Notes: generated by a model from the letters alone, not told the origin. 64,000 nucleotides of DNA from Rhodeus uyekii (GCA_037043235.1 JAWRVZ010000110.1:407501-471500), one strand, 5' to 3'. Shown: positions 11,701 through 25,400, numbered from the stretch's first letter. Translations and numbers: made by a program.

Positions 11701-13526
11701 GGCGTGTGTCGCAAACCCCTCTACACCCCCCTTTATGGCCTTAATTCCGTGCTAAAAAGGAACGAGCGCAAAAACAGAGCTACACGTAAATACGGGTACC
11801 CGCGAGCTCATTTTAATCACTCGCGCGCACGAACATTCACCTGCTCTCGACTGCTGTTTTTGCTATTTCGCGCGAGCACTTATTTTTGTCAGTCGTGGGC
11901 GGGGCTTGCTCTTGTAATAGTAACATCAAACGTCATTGGTTAGTTCCCTTTTTTTCCAGAGGTCAGTTGATTGGACGCCTGTGACTGTCAATCTAGAGCT
12001 GAGGCAAATATATGATTCAGTCACATTGCATATTATGGTTTTTCTGTCGATTAAATTGTATTAATATTGTTTTGTTATAATTTCACGTGTCCCAGTCGAG
12101 TGATTTAAGACCAAACTATACTTTATACAGGTTTTCTATTTCTTATAAGTAAATGCACAGGTACGACCTTCAACCCGGCCCCTCTGTCAATTTTAAGAAA
12201 CCAATGTGGCCCGCGAGACAAATAGTTTGCCCACCCCTGAACTAGTATCACTAGCTAACAGAGCATTTGTACTCTCCAATCCCCCCTCGCCCCTCATGAA
12301 CACACATTTCATAAGCATTGTAGCCCTACTGTACGTTTGCTGGCGATATAATAACATATATAAAACAAGCTAATCCACAAGAAACTGTAACTGACCCATC
12401 ACTCTGAACTCTGGCCACTGATGTCACTGTCATTATATGATATGCTGAGGTACCTCATGTGATCCAATTTGGCCTTTATGCTTTTTCCAATGGTAAACCC
12501 TCACAAACCTTCTCATCTCCCAATAATTAGAAAATCTCTGACCTGAAGAACTTGATTAGTTGGATCGTGTGCTTTTAATTAAGGTTGAATCTAAACCCTA
12601 CAGGGCAGTGTCCCTCCAAGAACTGAGTTTTGCACCCTTTGGTCCAGTTGTTCAAAACATTTTATCTGGATCAAAATTATGTAGAAAGCCCACGTTTTGC
12701 TATCTAGGATCAGGTAGGTCATATCACCTGTTAGTTCCCCCAAGAAACGTCACGTTCAGTTACAAAAAACTCACGTTTTGAGGGTCAATGCACAGTTTCT
12801 TCCCATCTCCATGTCTCTTTAGGTTTTCTATAGCCCTTCATGTGGCCCACAACAAAAACAAACAAATATACATGCACCTAATGTAGTTAATATACATTGA
12901 TTATTGAGAGCTGGTGCCATCATCTTTTTTTATTTTACTGTAATGAAAGGCTTAATAGGTAGCCTATTGTCTACTTCTAATTTATTACTTTAAATAGTTA
13001 AAATAATCATAAATTGTGTTTTTGACCAGTTTTAAAGTTTTACTACATTTGTTCCTGATCCACTGCACTCCTGGGATCAGGATAATCCACATTTCTTTGG
13101 GTCAAAGGCATCCTAATCTTACTAAAACATTTTAAAACACAAACTGATGATTTGATCCAGATCTAAACCAAGATTGGATTTTGTGATCTAATCTGATTTC
13201 AGAATCCTGTTATTTCTTTTGAGCAACCCATTTTCAAGATTTGATCCAATACGAAATCTGGTCAGATTAGTTTTGAACATCTTGCCCTTGGTCAATCATC
13301 TCATCTCTCTTGTCCTTTTTCCTCATGCAGAATGACCAATGCGTGTCACAGGAAGTGTGTTCCGCCTCATTACAAGGAAGCAGAACTTTCAAAGGGGGAA
13401 GCTGTGTGTCTGGACCGCTGTGTGGCCAAGTACTTGGACTTGCATGAGAGACTTGGCCGTAAACTCACTGAGCTTTCTGTTCAGGATGAGGAGGTGATGA
13501 GGAAGGCTGCGGCGGGCACTGGATAA
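7827..13526 (+). CDS. timm10: Mitochondrial import inner membrane translocase subunit Tim10 (88 aa, two exons)
   Basis: Exons 7827-7897 and 13331-13526 join through a split Arg codon (CG|A) to give 88 residues; the mammalian protein has 90. The twin CX3C motif is intact at Cys29/Cys33 and Cys50/Cys54, the two disulphide-linked pairs that hold the helix hairpin of small TIM chaperones. Tim10 pairs with Tim9 in the intermembrane space and escorts hydrophobic carrier and beta-barrel precursors to the inner-membrane TIM22 and outer-membrane SAM machineries. The N terminus MDPMKAQQLAAELEVEMMAD is almost identical to the mammalian one, which fixes the start; there is no cleavable presequence, normal for this family. 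The 5.4-kb intron holds many transposon remnants and an isolated BTB-like exon-shaped ORF. Confidence 0.97.
8546..8701. repeat. Compound (TA)n/(TG)n microsatellite
   Basis: About 40 uninterrupted TA units (8546-8626) followed by TG and TA blocks and a second TG block up to 8701. It lies in timm10 intron 1. The open frames called across it are meaningless. Confidence 0.97.
9595..9758 (+). pseudogene. Orphan BTB-like exon fragment
   Basis: A stretch of 164 bases lies between a TTCATTCAG acceptor-like site and a GTGAGA donor-like site in timm10 intron 1, open in a frame that would code a peptide including QVTVSKLVALLPYEAMTLL, AHEGSLQKGN and EAARQFNVQQIEQAL. Its pattern (Leu-rich strand, helix, gap, Ala-Ala plus Leu/Val helix) resembles the second half of a BTB/POZ domain, including that of btbd18 just upstream. 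I see no matching first-half exon before it and no following domain after it. It may be a decayed BTB gene or duplicate, a surviving exon of a nested gene, or chance. Confidence 0.35.
10166..10834. mobile_element. Non-autonomous DNA element with GGTATTCCAGAAA ends
   Basis: The left end GGCGGTATTCCAGAAACCAA and the reverse complement of the right end, GGGGGGTATTCCAGAAAGCA, form a terminal inverted repeat around about 650 bp without a usable reading frame. A target-site duplication could not be fixed, so the outer limits are uncertain by several bases. Located in timm10 intron 1. Confidence 0.6.
11530..12239. mobile_element. hAT-type non-autonomous element with exact 8-bp target duplication
   Basis: The element starts CAGGGGTGGGCAAACT and ends with its inverted complement AGTTTGCCCACCCCTG. 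AACTAGTA occurs directly on both sides (11522-11529 and 12240-12247), the 8-bp duplication diagnostic of hAT transposition. The interior is GC-rich, unlike the surrounding intron, and holds no transposase. The perfect duplication suggests a fairly recent insertion into timm10 intron 1. Confidence 0.9.
12590..13295. repeat. Possible decayed foldback element
   Basis: TTGTTCAAAACATTTTATCTGG near 12650 is loosely inverted as the AGTTTTGAACATCTTGCCC region near 13270, and the stretch between is rich in related GATCCA/TGGATC words. This suggests an old element with inverted ends. Weak evidence, with no target duplication seen. Confidence 0.25.
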
Positions 13527-13752
13527 GACCTGATACGGACTTCCAACGCTGGGGCTGAGGGCCTTGGACATCCATTTTGGGGAAATTGGGCAGCGTGGAC
13601 ATCAATATAAATATTATAACATAAATATGAACTATATTGTGACATTGATTCACTGTTAGACATGACAAAAGTTGCAGGCTTTTGGAAGGAGGTGGGATAC
13701 GATTTGATCCAGGACTTATTAATAGTTTACTGGCATGAACATTATTGACAGG

Positions 13753-13758
13753 AATAAA
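13753..13758 (+). terminator. Likely timm10 polyadenylation signal (AATAAA)
   Basis: An exact AATAAA lies 227 bases after the timm10 stop codon, a usual spacing for this small gene's 3' UTR. Confidence 0.6.
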
Positions 13759-14269
13759 ACTTTATATGGTTGGAGAGATTTTTGTTTTTGTTGGAGTGTT
13801 GTAAAGTTGTGTTCTTGTGAAATTGGTGACTTTTTTTTATGTAGACGCTGGTCATCGTGATTTCTTACATTCTCTGAGTCATTTTACAAAATGTACCTTT
13901 ATTGCGTAACAAAATTAAAATGTATACCAATCTCTTTTTCTTCTGATCCTTTGTTTAAAATGTTGTGTATAAAAGTTGGGTCAGGGTGCTTACCTGATGG
14001 TAGTTTTAAAAAAAAGTGTATATTTTTGTAAGTTTCAAGAAGATTCATTTAGAGATCAAGTTTGCTGACCTCATGTTGTAGGCTAAAAAGTATTTTTGTG
14101 GAGATGTGTCACTGAATTTGTCTTCAAGCACCACCAATCTAACACATCTTCAGTTTTCAATGACACATTTCCTATTCGTTTTTGGAGCTTGACAGACATG
14201 GGCTGCATGATTTATTAATCATTTAATGTATGACTTTATCAGTCTCTTACATTGTTGTGGAGGAATTGG

Positions 14270-14680
14270 TCCATTTTTCTTTAGAACATTACTTCAGTTC
14301 ATTGAAGTTTGTATTAGTTGAAGTTTATATATATAATATGAAAACTCAGTTCTCTTTACACTGATTGAAAGGCCATTCCACAGCATTTCAATTTGATTGA
14401 GGTCTGGACTTTGACTAGGCCATTGCAAAACCTTGATTCTTTCTACCATTTTGTTGTAGAGTTGCTGGTGTGCTTGAGATCATTGTCCTCTTGCATTACC
14501 CAATTTCTGCCAAACTTTAGCTATCAGACAGATGACCTCACGTTTGACTCTAGAATAATTTGGTAGTTCATTTTGGAGTTCATGGTCGGCTTTCCCAAGT
14601 TCCAGGCTGCAAAACAATCCCAAATCATCACTACTGTGCTTGATAATTGGTATGAGGCCAGTATACTGTAATATCATGTG
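14270..14680. mobile_element. Degenerate DNA-transposon fragment
   Basis: The text around 14395-14480 (for example GAGGTCTGGACTTTGACTAG) and 14580-14660 matches my memory of a widespread fish DNA-transposon interior. Frames are broken and no inverted ends are visible, so family and limits are uncertain. It lies between timm10 and unc93b1; the rest of 13760-15300 shows nothing I can name. Confidence 0.4.
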
Positions 14681-15346
14681 TTTTTGTTCGTCAGAGGTTG
14701 TATTTACCTAACTTTAAGGCCTGCCAAGGACCAGATGACTTTTTATTGCATCCTGATATGTAAAACCATATAATTCAAAAGGGTGTGCTTTCTTTTTGAC
14801 AAGATTGTAGTTGGCAAAAACAAAACGGTATGTGACAAAATAAGTATTTCCAAGTTCAAGGTACTCATAAGAGAGTAAAAACGAGATTCCTCACGATTCT
14901 GAAGTGTGCATAAGATGTATACTTTACTATCCCATGATGCCACGGGAGAGGATTTATGAATGACGATGACGACAACCTGGAGGATGCAGTCTGTCCGGAT
15001 GACAAGCATACTATATAAGTATAGAAAATACTTTTTTAGTGGCTATGAAGATTCCATTAAAATAAATCCAGCGTCCAGGTTTTGAACAACAGGTGAGTAA
15101 AGATTTTTGGAGTCAGTTGTTTTTTTGTTTAGATTTTTTAAGTTATGGTAATTGTCCTACTTCCAAAGACACTTTCTCGTATATTAAAACGATACTGTAT
15201 ATTTAAAAGAGTTTGGAAACAATGTTAGCTTTTCCTCATTCATTTCCTTTCCCAAACATTGAGCAAGTGAAGCCAAGCAGACGGTGTGCATAGCCCACAT
15301 ATCGAGGCACTGTCCCTTTAAGAAAATGGGGAACTATAGAGAAAAC

Positions 15347-15356
15347 TTTCATTTCC
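15347..15356 (-). promoter_or_regulatory. Ets/IRF composite-like site upstream of unc93b1
   Basis: On the minus strand the bases read GGAAATGAAA, an exact match to the GGAANNGAAA composite bound by PU.1 with IRF4 or IRF8 in immune cells. It lies about 150 bases before the probable end of unc93b1 noncoding exon 1 (donor GTGAGT at 15503). One ten-base match is weak alone, but the position fits an immune gene. Confidence 0.3.
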
Positions 15357-15861
15357 TTCTCTGTTTTCGTAATAAAACCAACACGCATCTGTTTACAGGG
15401 CGAAAGTTTCATTAGAGCTCGATATAAGTCTCTTAACGTTGAGTTTTAATCACTTACTCTGCAGTGTGTATCACTGTAGCGAAGTTCATCGTCAATACTT
15501 TGGTGAGTTATTACTCAATGGTTATTAGTTATTAGTTAATGTTTGCTTCACCTTACGGCTTCGTCAATCTTCATTACACATAAAACATGACCTATAAATG
15601 AATTAAAATGCCGCGGTGTTGACCTCGAATGAATTGGCGTTGTAAGCCTTTCTCTTTTTTTATTTCCGCGCACAACTCCTTGGGATTATGTTAACTAAAA
15701 TAACAAATGTATGTATTTAATGCAACATTACCGCCATACAATCGCCGTATTTTCATATTTTACTCCTCCTTTGTTTCTTTTAGGTTTATTTTACTTTTGA
15801 ACGTTTCACACAGTGATCTACCTGCAGCGCTCTTGTGGTAAGAGAGCAGTGCGGCCGCCAG

Positions 15862-17354
15862 ATGGCAGCAGTGATCACTGAAGATAACGTGTACAGCGAA
15901 GCTGAAGTCAACGGCGCGCCTCCTGCTGGCGGAGAGGATCAAGTGCAGCTTCCCGGTCCTGATGGAAACATACAGGGACAGGTATTTCTCTTCCACTGCC
16001 TCTACCGAGCCTGTAGGCTTGAGCATTTCCTCTGATACTTTCGCCGTATTGACTTGAAAACTGCTTGAAACAACATTTACATTCATGCATTTGGCAGACA
16101 AGCGACTTGCATTACATTCAAGATACACATTGACATTCTAATCAGTTCTTGCTTTCACTGGAAATCGAACCCATGACCTTGGTTTTGCAAGCACTACAAT
16201 CTACTGTTTGAGCTACAGGAAAGGAGCATCAACCTCTGTTAATTTAATGATTCTAGAAGGATTTTTTGAATGCTTTACTGGCAACAAATTACATGAAGAA
16301 GAGTAACTTCAATATTACATCAGAAGAACATATCTCGCTTCACCAAACAATAGAAATTACACAAATACACACACACACACACAGTAGAAATTGAAAAGAA
16401 AGCCGCAAAGAGGGTACATATTGCTAAATAAGAATAAATAGATACTTTTTATATGAAAATGTGAAAAGAATAACACATTGCAGCGGTGTGCTATTTTTGT
16501 TTTAGATTTTGATCCACATTTAATCTCCTGGGTTCTAGAAGGTTCTAGAATTGTGTTCTTCAATCAAATCAGTTGTTTAGAGCAGTGTTTCCCTAACGCT
16601 GTTCCTGGAGGCACACCAGCAGTACATATTTTGGATGTCTCCCTTATCTAATATTTCTGCTCTTGGAGTCTCTACTAACAAGCTGATGAATTGAATCAGG
16701 GATGTTTGATTAGGAAGAGTTGGAAAATCTGATGTGTTTGTGTGCCAACAGGAACAGGGTTGAGAAACGCTGGTTTAGAGGGTAATAGAATATTAAATAT
16801 GATGTCATTTTACATGCTGTGTGTCTTTGAATTTAATTATTTTAATATCAGTTTACGCTTTATTGCAGTCTCTTTGTTTTTGTCTTTAAATAGGTCCATA
16901 ATAGAATCAAATATACTGATACAGTGAAAGTTCAAAAGTCTAATACTGGGAAAATTATTCTTCTATATTTATTAAAAAAAATTTCCTTTACAAATGACTA
17001 ATCAAATCAAAGAGAATTAAAACATTTACATTAGCGGTTAAACGTTTGTGGTAAGATGCGGTAAAATGTTAATATAAAAAATTTAATATATTTAAAAACA
17101 ACATGCATTTTTTTTCAGGATTCTTTAATGAATAGAAAGTTCAATAGAACAGCAAATATGGAAATGTGGCAATTACATATATATATATATATATATATGT
17201 ATGTGTAATTGTCATGTATACATTTTAGTTTTTCTGCATTTATTTATAATTTATTTATAAATATTTATATTAATATTCTGCATTTATTTATAATTTTTGT
17301 AAAACAGTGTAAAAGTTGATCAGTTTGTGTTTTACTAATCATTTGTTTATTGGA

Positions 17355-17393
<39 letters not shown>

Positions 17394-20300
17394 CCAATAA
17401 CTGCTGTTCTTTTGAACTTGGAGAATCCTTCTAATATCCTGAAAAAAATGCGTGATTGTTTACACAAATATATATATAGTAACTTTATAAATAACGCTTT
17501 TGATCAATTTAATGCATTTTCCGTGCTGCATAAATTTTAATAAAATAAAATAAATCTTACTGCGCCCAAACGTTTAAACAGTATTATATATTATCAGAAA
17601 CAACTAGAGTGAAAAGTTGGGGAAAAAAAAAAAAATTGGAGTTCAAATGGTCCATATCATAACTTGCTAAAAACTGCAGAATCTCAAATATTCCATCTTA
17701 TCTTTGCATCCAAACTTTTCTTTGTTCAAATTTGACAAAATCCTGACACTTTGTCGAAGTATAAATGAAAAGGAGAATTTTCAATGCGGTCTCAGACTTT
17801 TAGACCTTTCCTCTACTAACAGGTGGAGGAGTTTCTCGGCCCACATCCTGACTACGATGAGGAGGAGGAGGAGCGCAAGTACTACAGACGAAAGAGGCTG
17901 GGTGTAGTGAAGAATGTGGTGGGGGCCAGTTGCGGAGGAATGATCATCTACAGCGTTTACATGGGTCAGCCATTGCGCATTACACACCACAGGCACACAA
18001 TATGATTCACTCCAGCGATGACCTCATACTCTTCAAAGTCTGCGTGCGATGTTTTATAAAAAGATTACACTGTAAATACGACATTGAGTAGGACTCTACT
18101 TGTGTCACACTGTTGTTTCAGTGGGTTTTCATTATGCACTGTCTGCTCCTATGCCACGCCAATGAATATGACATGCTTTGTGGATGGCATACTTGACTGA
18201 CTCTTCACTCATCTTCTCATTTTTAGCAAGTTCATTGGCATGCACACGCTCAAAGATGTCTCATTTCGACTGAGACTGCGAAAAACAAGGAACAGCTGAC
18301 AAATCTCTTGTCGAATGCCAAAAGTGAAAGAAGGTTTTGGGAGTGTTATGCCTGTGCCTTTTTCTCAAATAGTTTCTCTGTAGGTCTGTTACAGATGCAG
18401 TTAATTCTGCACTACGATGAGACGTACCGAGAGGTCAAGTATGGCACCTTAGGGCTGGAGGACATCGACAACAAAATGCTGATGGGCATCAACGTTACGC
18501 CTATCGTTGGCTTGCTCTACACCCCGGTGCTCATTAGGTAGCATACTGACTGTTCCTTGCATTTCTGTTTTGCTCATAACGCTCATTTTCCACTTTGCTC
18601 ATTTAGTTTCATTCTTTGGATGTGTGTTTGTCACCCACCAACACAGTTATTAGCAACACTTTTTCATCTACTGTCCACTTAATGCTTCAGCAGATTTTGG
18701 CACTAAAGGTCTTCTCACACCCATAGTGTGAACTAAAAATGACTTTTGATAATTACAGTCCACTCTTTCACTTTTAGTTTCTCAATTTCGTCCTCAGATT
18801 TCTGGGCACTAAATGGATGATGTTCTTGGCTTCAGGCATCTATGCTCTCTTTGTTTCAACCAATTACTGGGAGCGATACTACACTCTCGTACCATCCGCT
18901 GTGGCCATTGGCGTTGTAATTGTACCTTTGTGGGCATCGTTGGGAAACTACATTACCAGGTGAGGCTGTTCAAAAGCATGAGGTGTGTAGATCAAAAGAT
19001 CAGATTCAAAAGATTTTATTTTTGGAGCAAGCATGCTTTAAATTGATCAAAAGTGACAGTAAAAAGATTTATAAAGTTATTTGAACTTTTTATTCATCAA
19101 AGAATCCTAAAAGAAAATTCTGTATTAAAGAGAACACCGTCAATATTGATAAAGATATTAACGAATGTTTCTTGAGCATCAAATCAGCATTTGAATTGCC
19201 CATTATTTGCATTATTAACACCAAATAATAATAATAAAAAAGATGTAAAATAAAAAAACATCTTGAATATGTGTTAGTACAATGTGTTAATAATGAGAAA
19301 ACATGTTTTGTGAAATGTTTGCCTTCACTACATACACTATTGTTCAAAACTGATCAAATTTACACTGTTACAATTTTTTTTCTCTCAAATAAATGCTGTT
19401 TGTATGAACAAATGCAGAAAAACTTAATGCATCATGGTTTCCACAAAAAAAGCATCAAATCAGCATATGATATTGATTCCTGAAGGAACATGTGACAGTG
19501 AAGCCTGGAGTAATGATGCTGAAAATATTTAAAAATGCATGAAATAGAAAATCGTAGTTTTTATATTATCATAATATTCTACAATATTGCTGTTTCTATT
19601 TTATCAGCCTAAGAGAATTCTTTCAAAACATTAAACATTTGATGCATATTGGTATGTTTTGAATATTTAGTATTGCACTAATTAATTTAGCATAATATTG
19701 CAAAATAAAGCAAAGCTGTAGGTGCAGCTGTGATACATGATTTATTTTTACCATATTGACTATTGGCCACTATTAAAGATTTCTAAAATGTATCTCTTTC
19801 AGTTGATATTGTGTATATTTATATTTTGAGGTTACTGGCCATAACATGAAAATAATTACTGGCATTTGTATATCGGGCAGAATTGTAATACTGGTGAATC
19901 CTAATATTTTTAAAACAAAAAAATGATCCTAGTTCTGTTTTTGCCATTACTGTAAGCCATTTGTTGGTTGATTTTCAACAGTGCAATCAAGTCTGGGTCG
20001 ATAGACAGGAAGCATTTGGGAAACCTGCTTGGTCATTATCTTTCGGGTTTATTTAGTTAGCAGTTCTCAGCTCTATCTCCTCACATTGGTTGTTTTCGAA
20101 TGACCAAAAGTTCCTGACTCCGTTATACTTTCCTTTGAGACTTTCAGCATCTAACTTCCCACCTGTGTGCTTCTCAGAATGGCTCAGCAGTACTATGAGT
20201 ATGTGAACTACAAGGACGAACAAGTCCAGGAGCAGAAGAAGCCCCCCAAAGGAGCCTTCCATTCTTACATCATTATTTTCCAGTCCATCTTCTACATTTT

Positions 20301-21699
20301 TTTCCATGTGAGTTATGATAAGCAGTTTCAAGGCACTCGAAAATGTGTGAAAGGCTGTAAGCGATAATAGTTAACCTGTGATTAACTGTTTTCTCTCCTT
20401 TGCCATCATAACTAAAGTGTTTAACTGTATTCACAGCTGCGTGTGTGTGTGTATGTGTCAGATGCCGGCTGCATATGTGGGTTTGTGCATTAACATGCAG
20501 CTATTTATAGCGTTCACTCTCTGTCTCTCTTCTCTCCCTGCAGCTGAGTTTCGTGTTTGCCGAGTTCCCCATGGTGCTGTTCCTCAATAACTATCTCAAT
20601 GATTACAATCACACTCTCTACAAAGTCACACAGTGTGGTAAAATCCCCTCTCTCTCCTTCTCTTGATTTTGTCCACTTTTTAGCTTTACACACTGACATT
20701 TTAGAGGCTCATGAACAGGTGCTCAATATTACATTTGCATAAGTATTAGTTCTCATATTCTTGCTCGAATCATGTAGAATCTGTAATGTAGAACTTGAAC
20801 AGTCAAAAAGAGCTTTATAAAGTACTCAAGACTTTCAAAACTTATGTGCTGCTGCTGGTTTCACTGGAGAGGCCTTAAAAAGGTGTTTTCTTATTTGTTT
20901 TGTTGGATATTTCTGGGCGTTATAACAACTATAAAAAATATCTATGAAACTACCACACCAAACATAAGCTATACATAGGTATATATGTATTTATAAAGGA
21001 GAAACAAAACATAAAAAACAAGAAAAGCTTTGACACCGTGGAAAAGCAATATCTCACCTCAACAGCTGTTGCTTGAACACCGGCTCTACGAGACTTGCTA
21101 GGGAAATGAATAACTCGATGACTGAAAAAGAACAATCTGTGCAGAACAATGTGAAGTGGCCCCTGAAAAAGAGTTGATACATAAGCCATTCTTATACGTG
21201 TATGAATTTCGTTGCATTACATAACAAAATATTGTTCATACACTGCCATTCTAAAGTTTATCTTTATATAAGGTTATATAATGTTTTTGAAAGCCAAGGC
21301 TGCAATAACTTAAATAACTATTTTCTAGTTTAATATAATTTTTATCTGTGATTGCAAAGCTGAATTTTCAGCATTGTTACTCCAGTGTCTCATGATTCTT
21401 CAGAAATCATTTTAATATACTGAACCATGATATATTTTGTTTTTATTTGAAATATATTTTTTGTGTAACAGTGTAAAATTTGATCAGTTTGTGTTTCTCT
21501 CTTCTCTATTTTTAAATAATCTTACTGACCCCAACCTTTTGAATGGTAGTGCATATAGGGAAGTGAAACATTTGACAAAACAAGTTTCCTATTCAAAATT
21601 CACTCAGAAAATTGAAGTTAGTTCTCTTGAATAATTTGTTTGCAAATGCCTGCTTTTTTTAGCAGTTAAGTTAAAATATTTTAATTTAAAATATAAATA

Positions 21700-21796
<97 letters not shown>

Positions 21797-22426
21797 CAAA
21801 TTTAATTTATAATTAAAAATATTTAATTTAATTTATATAAATAATATATTTTGATATTTTTCATATTATTTTAATATGGCCTAAAGGTGTCCAAAAACTA
21901 TAAATAAAGTGAGTGAACTGCCCGTTATTTTCAGCGATGAAATCCACTTCAATCAATTCCTATTAACACCAAAGAAAATAGTTTACAAAATGTATCAAAA
22001 CCATCTTGAATGCATGCTAGCTCCATGTGTTAATGAGAACATATCTCACTAAATAAAATCAACTGTGTGAAGAATATTTGCAGTCAGTTGGATCTGGTGG
22101 AGAAAAAAAATCAGTCATTTGGCAATGAGAAACTTCACACTTCTGACTTGCTGAAAACCCGGGCGTCAGCACATCTGCTCTTCGATGTTCTGCTGTGTCT
22201 GGCTCTTCCTGGCTCTATCGTCGCAGAGATGACGATAAGACTTAAAAAAAAAAAAACACATGAAGTCACCAGCAGCACTGCTTGCTTAACATGGAAAGTC
22301 GCCCACTTGCCATATTGTATGGGGAAAAAAGCAGCCTGAATTATATAAAACTTTATGCATCTAGACCAAACTTTAATTTTAAACGGATGCAATCTTGTTA
22401 AATACATTATTTTCTCATCTTATCCC

Positions 22427-22465
<39 letters not shown>

Positions 22466-25400
22466 GAGCTGGTGGGAAAGGGGTGATAGAGAATTTCAAT
22501 AAGACAGTTTTGCGCAGTTTGCCTCGCTCTCTCCTGCTCATCGAGGTGGAAAGTGTGCTCATGGGTGCAGCCTTCCTCGCCATGCTTATTGTAAGACTAT
22601 CATTTTCATTATATTTACCACATCATCTTAAACACCCTCAAAATTAGGACTACCATATCAGTGACCAATACACTTGACAGCAATTTGACTTGATAGTCCT
22701 TTCACATAGACATTTCATATTGAGCCAAAGTAGGTTTGAGGCCTTTTTTAGTAAGTCGAGTGGTAATTAAAAAAAGAAAGAATATTTCACTTGGAAGTGA
22801 ACATCTTTTAATTATTTAGCCTCAAGTTATTCCAAATCCTTAAGACTTTCTGGCAAGATTTGACTTTATTGCTATCGTAATAACAGTAAAATTACAAGCA
22901 ACTAATAACACTAAATTAAATAAAAGTACTTCCTAACCCTGAATATGGAGTAAGTACATATTGTTAATTAATATTGCTCGGAAAGCACTGAAATAAAAAA
23001 TGTAATATATTGAAAATGAATGAGTCAATGACTATCAAGCTCCAAATTGACAAAACAGCACCATAAAATGATCATATCAGGAATATGAAGTGGTTCATAT
23101 GACACATCCACTTTCACATTCACAATCTTTGTGGGATTAACAAACGGAAATCTGATCATTTATCACTTAAAAGCCATAGCTTTCAAATCAAAAACACTGT
23201 AGCAGCGTTGGATGACTCACATAAGGTTTGACATCAATTATGTTTGGTTTCAGTAGAACTTTTGACAACTGATATGAAGTGTTTTATTTTAGTATCATTG
23301 AGATGCTATTGTTGGTTTTTATTAATATTTTTAATTAAAACTTGCCTTCGTTTGATATCAGAAGCACATATTTTTGGGCATGTTCCTCACACTAAGTTAT
23401 CGTATGGTTTCAGAAGACTTGCTTTTTACGTTGAGGATGATTTCTCATTCTTTTTAACGCTGTGCTGTCAATGTTCTCCTTATAGTTCCTTGTGTTGTGT
23501 GGAGCTGCATATCGGCCCACAGAGGAGATTGACCTTCGCAGCATCGGCTGGGGGAACATATTCCAGCTGCCCTTCAAGCACTTACGAGATTACCGTATCC
23601 GTCTGCTCTGTCCGTTCTTCATCTACTCTGGCTTTGAAGTGCTCTTCGCTGTACAGGGACTCATACTGGTGAGGGAAATAGAGTGTGTATCGGTGCATTA
23701 ATCAAATATACAGGTCAAATCTGAATACTGAAAGTCACACAGTGTCAGCTCTCATCACTCAATATTTTTTAGCTTAAGACCGTTTTTTGTGTTGCCATTC
23801 TACAATATTAAAGGATTCGTTTTTTTTTTTTACTCCTTCTCTTGTCGTTCTAAATCCATAAGACTTTTGGTTAATCTTCTAAACACAAATCAAGATCATT
23901 TTAATTGAGGAGGTTTCTGTCCCTCCTTTGAAAGTCCACGTAACAAGGTTAAAGATTCAAAAAGGTCATGAAGCCATCGTAAAATGAATCAAGCTTTTTA
24001 ATCGAAGTATTGGAAGAGATACAATCACTTTTTATGATGAGCTGTTTTCATTGAGGCTTTTATTCACATGTAAATACACACATATTGCAAATCAAATATG
24101 GTAAACGTGGAAGTTTGTGTGTGCGCCACATTCTAGAACAAACTTGATTGGTCCTCACACAAACTCATGGTTTGTTCTAGTGCATGAATATGTATGAGTC
24201 GATCATTGTTTAGAAGTAAATAAAAGGCTAAATTAAACCTGTTCATCGTATAAGTGATCATATCTCTTCACAAGACTTGAATTAAACTGCTCGATTCATA
24301 TGGATTCTTTATGAATTTCGGGATACATTTTGGTTACCCAGACCATCAGTTTTCATTTTTGGGTAAGCTATCCCTTTAAGTTACTATGAAGAAGTAAGTA
24401 AGTAAACCAATATAACTGGTATTTAGGTACTTAAAGTAATAGCGCACAATCACTCGTTACCTAAAACAGATTTTCTTCTTTCTCTCTCTTTCTCAGTCAT
24501 ATGGAGTGTGTTCGGTCGGGATGGAGAAGCTATGGTTATTGGTTATGGTCTATGGTTTGTCATCCTCCATCTGTTCAGCCCTGGCCCTGATGCTGCTGCG
24601 CTTGCCCAGGCCGGTTATTCTTCTGGTGGGAGCTTTCGTGCACTTTGTGCTAATCATAACCCTTATGAGCTGGTCACCCCAACCCAAAACCCCTAACAAT
24701 CTTCCGTATCTGCTGGTGATCATTGCGCTCTGGGGTCTGGGCACTGCTTTCAACAAGACTGGACTGAGCAGTGAGTACAAATGGCATTTCTACAAACATA
24801 CAGGATGTAGAATGAGCCATCTAGACTGATTCTGGGAGAAGATAGATTGCATTTAACAATCCATTGGTGTGTGTAGCTCTGCTGGGGATGCTGTATGACG
24901 ACAAGGAGCGGCTAGACTTTGTTTATACCATCTACCACTGGTGGCAGGCCATTGCCATCTTCATTGTCTATCTTTGGTCTGCATTGCCTATGCGGGTAAG
25001 GCCTTTATTTCTGTAGGTTGTGATTGCATACTTTGCATTCCCTGTTAGAGGATGTCGACAAAAAAATAATAGGGAGCCAAATGGCTTGTTTCATTTACAA
25101 ATGACAGAATTGCTTGATAAAGGTGGCTGTTCAGAAGTGATTTAGTTCAGTTTAGTGTAAATTCGCTCCAAATTAATGTTGTTACCGTATTTTCCCCATA
25201 TAACCAGGTTATACCAGATTTTAGAAACCCCACAGGGGGGGGTGCGGGTTATATAAAGATGCAGGCTATATCACGATTTTTTTACACGTAATAATATTTC
25301 AATATATTTGTTACGTCCCTAAGGACGTAAGGGTTTTTTTGCTGTATTTTCTTTCTGTTTTTCTTTCTTGCGAGGTTTGTTGTCTCTGGCGCTTGTACTT

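Noticed and set aside
23244..23672. 142-residue ORF in an alternate frame
   Set aside because: It overlaps unc93b1 exon 8, which is read in a different frame with strong family similarity.
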